Assembly: GCA_936450465.1 (NCBI GenBank) | Contig: OW388304.1 | Span: 9,554,700-9,618,699 of the forward strand | DNA from: Gibbula magus | Lineage: Eukaryota > Mollusca > Gastropoda > Trochida > Trochidae | Reading direction: 5' to 3' | Length of the DNA: 64,000 bases | Shown here: positions 58,826 through 64,000 of the stretch, one piece after another | How the letters are laid out: each line of letters starts with the position of its first letter | Numbering within the stretch: position 1 is the stretch's first letter | Program-made: the position numbers and the translations under genes | The notes under the pieces: generated by a model | What the model was told of the DNA's origin: nothing | What the model saw: the letters and a program-made list of their open reading frames with translations, nothing else | Database searches by the model: none

Positions 58826-60320
58826 TCAAACCTCATCAGGAAAGCTCTCCTCTTGGACTCTTCGAAAGAGGATTGCCTCAACCTCAGTGACAGGTTTCTC
58901 AGCCGCCCCGTCAACACACTCAATGTAGGCATTCACCAAGTCGTCAAAGGTGTGGTACTTGGTTGGATCTGGAAGGTTCACCACATCTGTATGGGATGCA
59001 ACTGTCATTTTCCGTAGTTCAGGTTCAGTGTCAGACATGTTGTCATCACAGGGAAAGGCCTCGGCTGATGGCCAATGTTCAGGTTCTTCCATCAAGAAGG
59101 ATGGTCCATTACGCCATCGGGATTCACCACACAGTTCATTGAGAGATTTCCCTCGGGTCAGATCATCAGCGGGATTCTGCTTGGTATTGACGTAATGCCA
59201 GTTCTCGTAAGGGGTGAGGGACTGGATTTCGGTTACACGTGTGCCAACAAATACTTTATAGCGACACGAGTCTGATTTCAGCCAGGCAAGGACAGTGGTG
59301 GAGTCACTCCAGAAGAATGGGTCGGTAAGAGAAAGACCCAACTCTCGGTTCAAGGTGTCAGCAAGCTGAGCGCCAGTCAGGGCTGCACAAAGTTCCAGTC
59401 TGGGCATGGAGAGTTGTTTCTTCGGGGCTACACGACTTCGTGCAGAGACAAAGCTGACATGAACATCATTCTCAGAGTTCTCAGTTCTTAGATAGGCAAC
59501 CGATCCATAGATGCGTTCCGATGCGTCACAGAATATGTGCAACTGCTGTTGAATGTTTGTGGTTTCAAAGGAAGAGGGTATGTAGCACCGGTCGAGGCAG
59601 ACATTGGAGATCCCAGATAGTTCAGACTCCCATTCAGTGAACTGTTTTCTGAGGACCTGAGAGGTGATCTCCTCTTCCCAGGCTGTCTTTCCCTTCCACA
59701 GATCTTGTATGATGACCTTGGCACGGGCGGTATAAGGCATGAGGTAACCTATGGGGTCATACTGTGTTGCTAAGACTTGGTAGACTGCTCTCATGTTCAA
59801 TGTGTCATAATTCACAGTGTGGTGTCGATAGGCAAGGGTATCTGAATCCCACTTCCAGTGTAGTCCTAGAGCAGCTTCGTTAACATCTCCTTGGTCCAAG
59901 GTTGACCACAGTTCAAAGGTTGTAGACTTTGCCTCTGGGGGCAAATCAGTGAGTACCGCAGGCTCATTACAAGCCCATTGACGAATGTTGAATCCACCTT
60001 CTGCCAGAACTTTCCGGAGGTCCATCACAAGGGACTTGGCTTCATGGGCGTCATTTAGGCTATCTAGGCAATTGTCCACATAGAATGCCTCATTGACACA
60101 TCTAGTTACCTCTGGATACTGTTGGTCGGCATCACGAACATGCTTCATCAGGGCAAATGTCGCACAACAGGGGCTGCAAGTGGTTCCAAAGGGCAATACC
60201 TGCCACTGGTATATCGTTGGTACCTCATCACTGTCCATATCTCGCCATATAAATCGCAGGATATTTTGGTCCTCAGGAAGTAGGTGAACTTGGTGGAACA
60301 TTGCTTTGATGTCTCCAGAA
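58826..60320 (-). pseudogene. BEL/Pao pol: reverse transcriptase (3' part) and RNase H
   Basis: 491 codons run from the middle of RT to the TGA at 58,826. RT motifs include GDIKAMFHQV just upstream of the first ATG, LPFGTTCSPCCATFAL and FYVDNCLDSL, where the second catalytic Asp of YVDD is Asn; I recall this variant from other BEL/Pao elements. RNase H residues are in IFCDASERIYG, MPRLELCAALTG, FWSDSTTVLAWL and NPADDLTRG. A frameshift at about 60,320-60,335 separates this from the protease/N-terminal RT frame. RT and RNase H copy the RNA genome into DNA. Confidence 0.9.
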
Positions 60321-61683
60321 TATCTTGTTCCTCCTAAATCTTAGCAAGACGCCAAGGAGTGATGAACCTGGCAAAAGTTGTTTGTTTAAATTCAACCCTC
60401 TGTATTCAAAGGAACAGTTGAATACCAAGCGAGACTTGTTGTTATGAGTGACAACATGGTGTGGGATAAACCAAGATTCTTTGGACTTGCTAGCTTCCTC
60501 TTCGTCAATGATTCTTACAAAGTTCTCATTGACAAGTTTCTTGATGGCGTCATTGTGCACATCTGTGAGGTCAGGTTTACTGGCATGGTGTTTTTCTGTA
60601 CGTTTCAGGTTAGGCATCACAACACCCAAAGGAAAAGATAGGGAACTGGCATTGGGTCTCCGCAACAATGGTGTGGCATAATGCATTGTTGTCTCATCAA
60701 CAGTCTGTACTGGTACTGTAATGGTCTTCTCCTCTAGAAGAGACAAAGCGTACTTATCTTCCTTTGACTTGGATACTTGCTTTGGTGAGTAAGGGATAAC
60801 ATCCATCTGCCAAAGTTTCTCAACTTGGTGAAAGAGGTTGTCTTGAACATGGTGTGTTTCAGTGAACAAACAGGCTTCGCTTTGAGTGGCTTCATGGCGG
60901 GAGGGTCCTTGTAGGGTCCATCCTAGGGATGTGCACACAGCAACTGGGGCACCTGGTGCACCGAACTCTATTGGCTTCACTGGGGTGATAAGATTGGCAT
61001 TGTCTGACCCAATCAATATCATAGGTTCCACATTAGTTATCTCATGTAATCGTTTATCCTGTAGATGGGGATACTGGCTTTTGAGGGCATCAACTTGGTA
61101 GGTGTAGTTGGAAAGTCTTATTTCTCCAGAAGTGAAGGCGTGATCAATCTTGAAACAAACCTCTGGGGTATCAACAGAAGAAATGGTGAGTTGCACTGCT
61201 TGACCAGGACAGTCAAATGTCCCTTGCTTGATTGTTGATAGCAGAAGCCTGTCCGGAGCTGAGGGCAAGTCGAGCGATTTCACCAGCGACGGCATTACCA
61301 TGGTCCGCATAGATCCGTCATCTAGGATGGCGTAGGTCTTGAGACGACCATGAGGGCCATGGATGTAGACAGGTACCAATTTCAGCATGACTGGATTGTT
61401 AGGTTGGTCCACAAAGAACTGTTTGACGTCGGTTTGGTCTCTGTTTGTATTGGCTTCATGAAGTATGGACAGATGGAGTTTATTGCAGATTGAACATGAC
61501 TTTTGTAGGTTACAGGTCTTTGTAGGGTGTTTACGCGCACATGCATTACACCGGTTGTTGTCCCTAATCCATTTTGCTACGTCTGATGCAGAAAGCTTCT
61601 TGAAGTCATTGCAGTTGATAATGTGGTGTTGACTCCCATTACAATATGCACAGTATCCAGTCCTTTCAGGTTTACGATTTGAA
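60273..61683 (-). pseudogene. BEL/Pao pol: zinc-knuckle region, protease and N-terminal RT
   Basis: The frame is open from about 61,713. First comes a Cys/His-rich region (YCAYCNGSQHHIINC, RCNACARKHPTKTC, CSICNK), normally the C-terminal end of gag. Next the aspartic protease with active-site motif AILDDGSMRT, then the start of RT (VTHNNKSRLVFNCSF, LNLNKQLLPG). The Val (GTG) that follows the knuckles is not a start. The frame is +1 relative to gag, joined at a run of six T (minus strand, 61,690-61,695). It ends at a frameshift inside RT. Confidence 0.88.
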
Positions 61684-63435
61684 TAACTTAAAAAACGGTG
61701 TCTGGTTTCTATGCGATGTGCTGCCAGTAGAAAACACTGCTGTAGGGATAGGTGGTTTCCTGTAGGGGGAAGTGTCCCGACTTGACTTGGGAACTTGGTA
61801 CAACATTGCAGCCTTATGTGCTATCTCCTTTGCTCTTGCCTTTGTCCTCAACCAGTCAGACAAGTCAAGGAGGGTGTAGGACTTACAGTCATCTGGTTTC
61901 AATATGCCCTTGTTAATACAATGTTCTACGAAACTGTCTCTGGTACCAGGTGGGAGCTTACTGAGTATACGATCAACATGTGATCCGCATGTCAGCTCAC
62001 TTCCATGAGAGCCTTCAAGTGAACGTAGCATACCGATGAGGCTACTGAGAGAAAGCGACAGGTTCTCAAAGGCATCATAGTCACCTACTCTAAGGGGAGG
62101 CATATTCAGTATAGCACCAATCTCACTTTGTACAAGCTGTCTGGGTTGACCATAAGTCTCCTGGAGTGCTGTCATAGCTCTGGTATAAGGTTCACAATCA
62201 TACAGGTATGCTTCAGCTAGCCGCTTTGGGGCACCACCTAATCTGTCCAATAGAAGCTGGTATTTGTATTGATGAGATACATTGGATTCACTTACTAAAT
62301 TGTCAAATGCCATTTTGAGCATTGCAAAATCTCTCTCGGATCCACTACTGAATGATGATAAGGTTGGTTTTGGCATGCCATACGAAGATGCAAGAAGTAG
62401 TTCTGATACATTTGGTACAAGCGGTCGCTCGGAGATTCGTGTTGAGGTAAGTATGGGCATGCGATGGATGTCATTTGGAACTGGTGATAGACTTACAGGG
62501 GAATCATAGTTCTGGTTCACATCAGCTTCAGCATGATATACTGGTGAAAATTGGACAGTGCGAACTGGAGTTGGGTACACACTTTTAGGAGGGTTAACAC
62601 TAGGTAGCTGCACGGCAGTAGGGTGGTTAACAGTGGGTTGGTGCACGGCAGTAGAAGGGTTAACACTAGGTTTGTGCACGGCAGTAGGAGGGTTAACACT
62701 AGTTAGGTGCATGGCAGTAGGAGGGTTAACATCAGGTGGGTGCACGGCAGTAGGAGGGTTAACAGTAGTTGGATGCACTGTTGGTGACATGTGAACAGGT
62801 GGTTGAGCCGTTGGTGAGTGAACAGTAGACGGTTTTAAAGTATTGGTAACCTCTGTGTGTGTAGAATTCAACTGAATTGGTCTCTGAATCACAACTGGAG
62901 TTTGAGGTATGGTTTTAGGTACATATTCAATGGCATCTGGGTTGAGGGGTGTATCTTGCCTTACAGATTCATTCACTATCATAGAATTAACTAGTTCAAG
63001 CTCAGCTAACTTTCTTTCCGCATTTCTGATATCTCTCTGTTGAATTAATTCATTGAGAATTCTCTCCTTTTCCTTACTAGCCTTTCTCTCTTCAATACGA
63101 GCCCTAGATAATTCTTGCTCTGCATTAATTTGCGCTTCAAATGCTTTATCTTCAGCATCATGGATTAAACTATCAATGTGTCTGTCCTCAGATTGCCTAC
63201 GTTTGAGTTCATCAAGTTTGTTTTGCTTTCTGAACAATGCGAGAGCAATTGCTTGTTTATCTGACAAACGACTCAAAACACTTGTTGCAGAACCCCTACT
63301 AACGTTAGAAACTAAAGAAACATGTGACAGGGCATCATCTATATCAATGTTCGTGTCATAGTCTTTAAGATATTCCGGGGGGCGCCTCTCACGCTTCCTA
63401 CGAACACTGTTTTCTTATTCGGCCATGTCGGCCAT
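61672..63435 (-). pseudogene. BEL/Pao gag
   Basis: The probable start is one of two ATGs (63,435 or 63,426). A TAA at 63,415-63,417 stops it after six codons, and the frame is then open to 61,672. N-terminal part: charged coiled coil (ELKRRQSEDRHID, RARIEERKASKEKERI). Middle: six tandem 11-residue repeats of the form VNPPTAVHPPD (about 62,570-62,770). C-terminal part: a DUF1759-like capsid region (FDNLVSESNVSHQYKYQLL, ETYGQPRQLVQ, ILSKLPPGTRD). The Cys/His part now lies in the next frame. It would form the particle that packages element RNA. Confidence 0.88.
62565..62775 (-). repeat. 33-bp tandem repeat inside gag
   Basis: Six units of 33 bp, each encoding 11 residues of the type VNPPTAVHxPx; plus-strand word GTGCACGGCAGTAGGAGGGT. 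Confidence 0.85.
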
Positions 63436-63527
63436 TAGTTGTTTACGTTTTAGCACGTACACAAAAGTTTCAATGTTCTGTTATGGAATTGCACAATATA
63501 CCAGTTATGTCATTCACAGAATATTGC

Positions 63528-63545
63528 ATCCGGCTCGCGGGACCA
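63528..63545 (-). other. Primer-binding site
   Basis: The plus strand reads ATCCGGCTCGCGGGACCA, ending in CCA immediately before the LTR, as expected for a minus-strand element primed by a tRNA 3' end. The TCCGGCTCG part resembles the T-arm side of animal tRNA-Tyr; isotype not proven. Confidence 0.75.
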
Positions 63546-64000
63546 TGAAAATAAGGAAATAAAAGGCTTCTGGCTGTTAAGTTAGATTTAGGCTTCCGCC
63601 TTCAATATTTTATTTATGTTTTTGATTTATATTATTAGGTAGGAACATGTGGACTAACATCAGTATTCTATGTCCTCAAATCGGAATCTGGTTGCAAACA
63701 CCGCATAAGGGGCCTTAAACACCCCCGGGGTTGGGACTTTTGGTGTCAATAGAAAATTCCGATCTTAAGAGTAGGGTAGGTAAATTACACATCATATAAG
63801 GGGTTTTCGATGGTGTTAAGTCCAAATCTGACCATAGTTTGTCATTTAGACGTTGAACATAAGGAAATAAAATGCTTCTGGCTGATCATTAACGTTGTAT
63901 TTGGCATCAAAGTTTACATCGTGGCATCGTGGCCTCATGGCGTCGTGGTAAGCACTCAAGGGAAGTAACTCTCAATAATCAAACGTTATGGACGGCCGCT
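63546..64000 (-). repeat. 5' LTR, cut by the window edge
   Basis: Begins (plus orientation) TGAAAATAAGG right after the primer-binding site, so this is the U5 end. Its first 30 bp are nearly the same as a stretch inside both LTRs (GGAAATAAGGAAATAAAAGG at 57,230; right copy near 63,860). Confidence 0.88.

Larger units (their letters stand above)
56949..64000 (-). mobile_element. BEL/Pao LTR retrotransposon, degenerate
   Basis: Two related LTR sequences enclose gag and pol on the minus strand in the order gag, zinc-knuckle region, aspartic protease, reverse transcriptase, RNase H, integrase. The protein motifs fit BEL/Pao (Peptidase A17/DUF1758-type protease, DUF1759-like gag). The two LTRs differ at about 2% of positions plus small indels, which suggests fairly recent insertion. 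At least four lesions break the reading frame. The far end of the 5' LTR and the target duplication are outside the window. Confidence 0.93.

Noticed and set aside
61690..61695. Classical -1 ribosomal slip site between gag and pol
   Set aside because: The pol frame is +1, not -1, relative to gag, and the downstream -1 frame meets a stop at once.

Overview
The window looks like nuclear DNA of a mollusc, most likely a bivalve. The evidence is AT-rich DNA, genes split by GT-AG introns, a tandem array of secreted coiled-coil plus C1q-domain genes (a family hugely expanded in bivalves), and dense interspersed repeats of kinds common in molluscs. These include GTCC-rich and AGGTCA-rich repeats, many MITEs, a (TCACC)-tailed SINE and a BEL/Pao retrotransposon. 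Species cannot be fixed from sequence alone.

Region 1 (1-21,142) is three near-identical tandem copies, A, B and C, of a roughly 7.3-7.9 kb block. Each carries one two-exon C1q gene on the minus strand. Copy-specific insertions give the order of events: a TTAA-flanked MITE only in A, a 1,139-bp foldback element with an 8-bp target duplication only in B, and loss of the expected ATG in C.

Region 2 (21,143-55,860) holds older, more diverged paralogues in the same orientation: D (26.5-28.1 kb), E (32.6-35.8 kb, frameshifted), F (41.1-42.1 kb), G (46.0-47.5 kb), H (50.7-51.7 kb) and I (53.0-54.4 kb, a wrecked pseudogene with a MITE in its C1q exon). A 3'-end relic sits at 40.3 kb. A conserved 3'-flank block recurs beside many copies, and one occurs at 55.4 kb without a gene. 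Every intact copy has a signal peptide and a heptad-repeat coiled coil in exon 1, a phase-1 intron, and a C1q domain in exon 2. All have an AGTGATAAGATAAG-like motif 36-40 bp upstream of the start codon. The products are probably secreted oligomeric recognition proteins of innate immunity; that role comes from family knowledge, not from this sequence.

Between the genes lie a broken LINE (23.7-24.8 kb), AGGTCA tandem repeats, Tc1/mariner-type and TTAA-type MITEs, a Mutator-like MITE with a 64-bp perfect inverted repeat, four short palindromic foldbacks near TGACGTCA sites, a 36-bp minisatellite element and simple repeats.

Region 3 (about 56,949-64,000) is one minus-strand BEL/Pao LTR retrotransposon with gag, protease, reverse transcriptase, RNase H and integrase. 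It carries at least four reading-frame lesions. Its 5' LTR runs off the right edge of the window.
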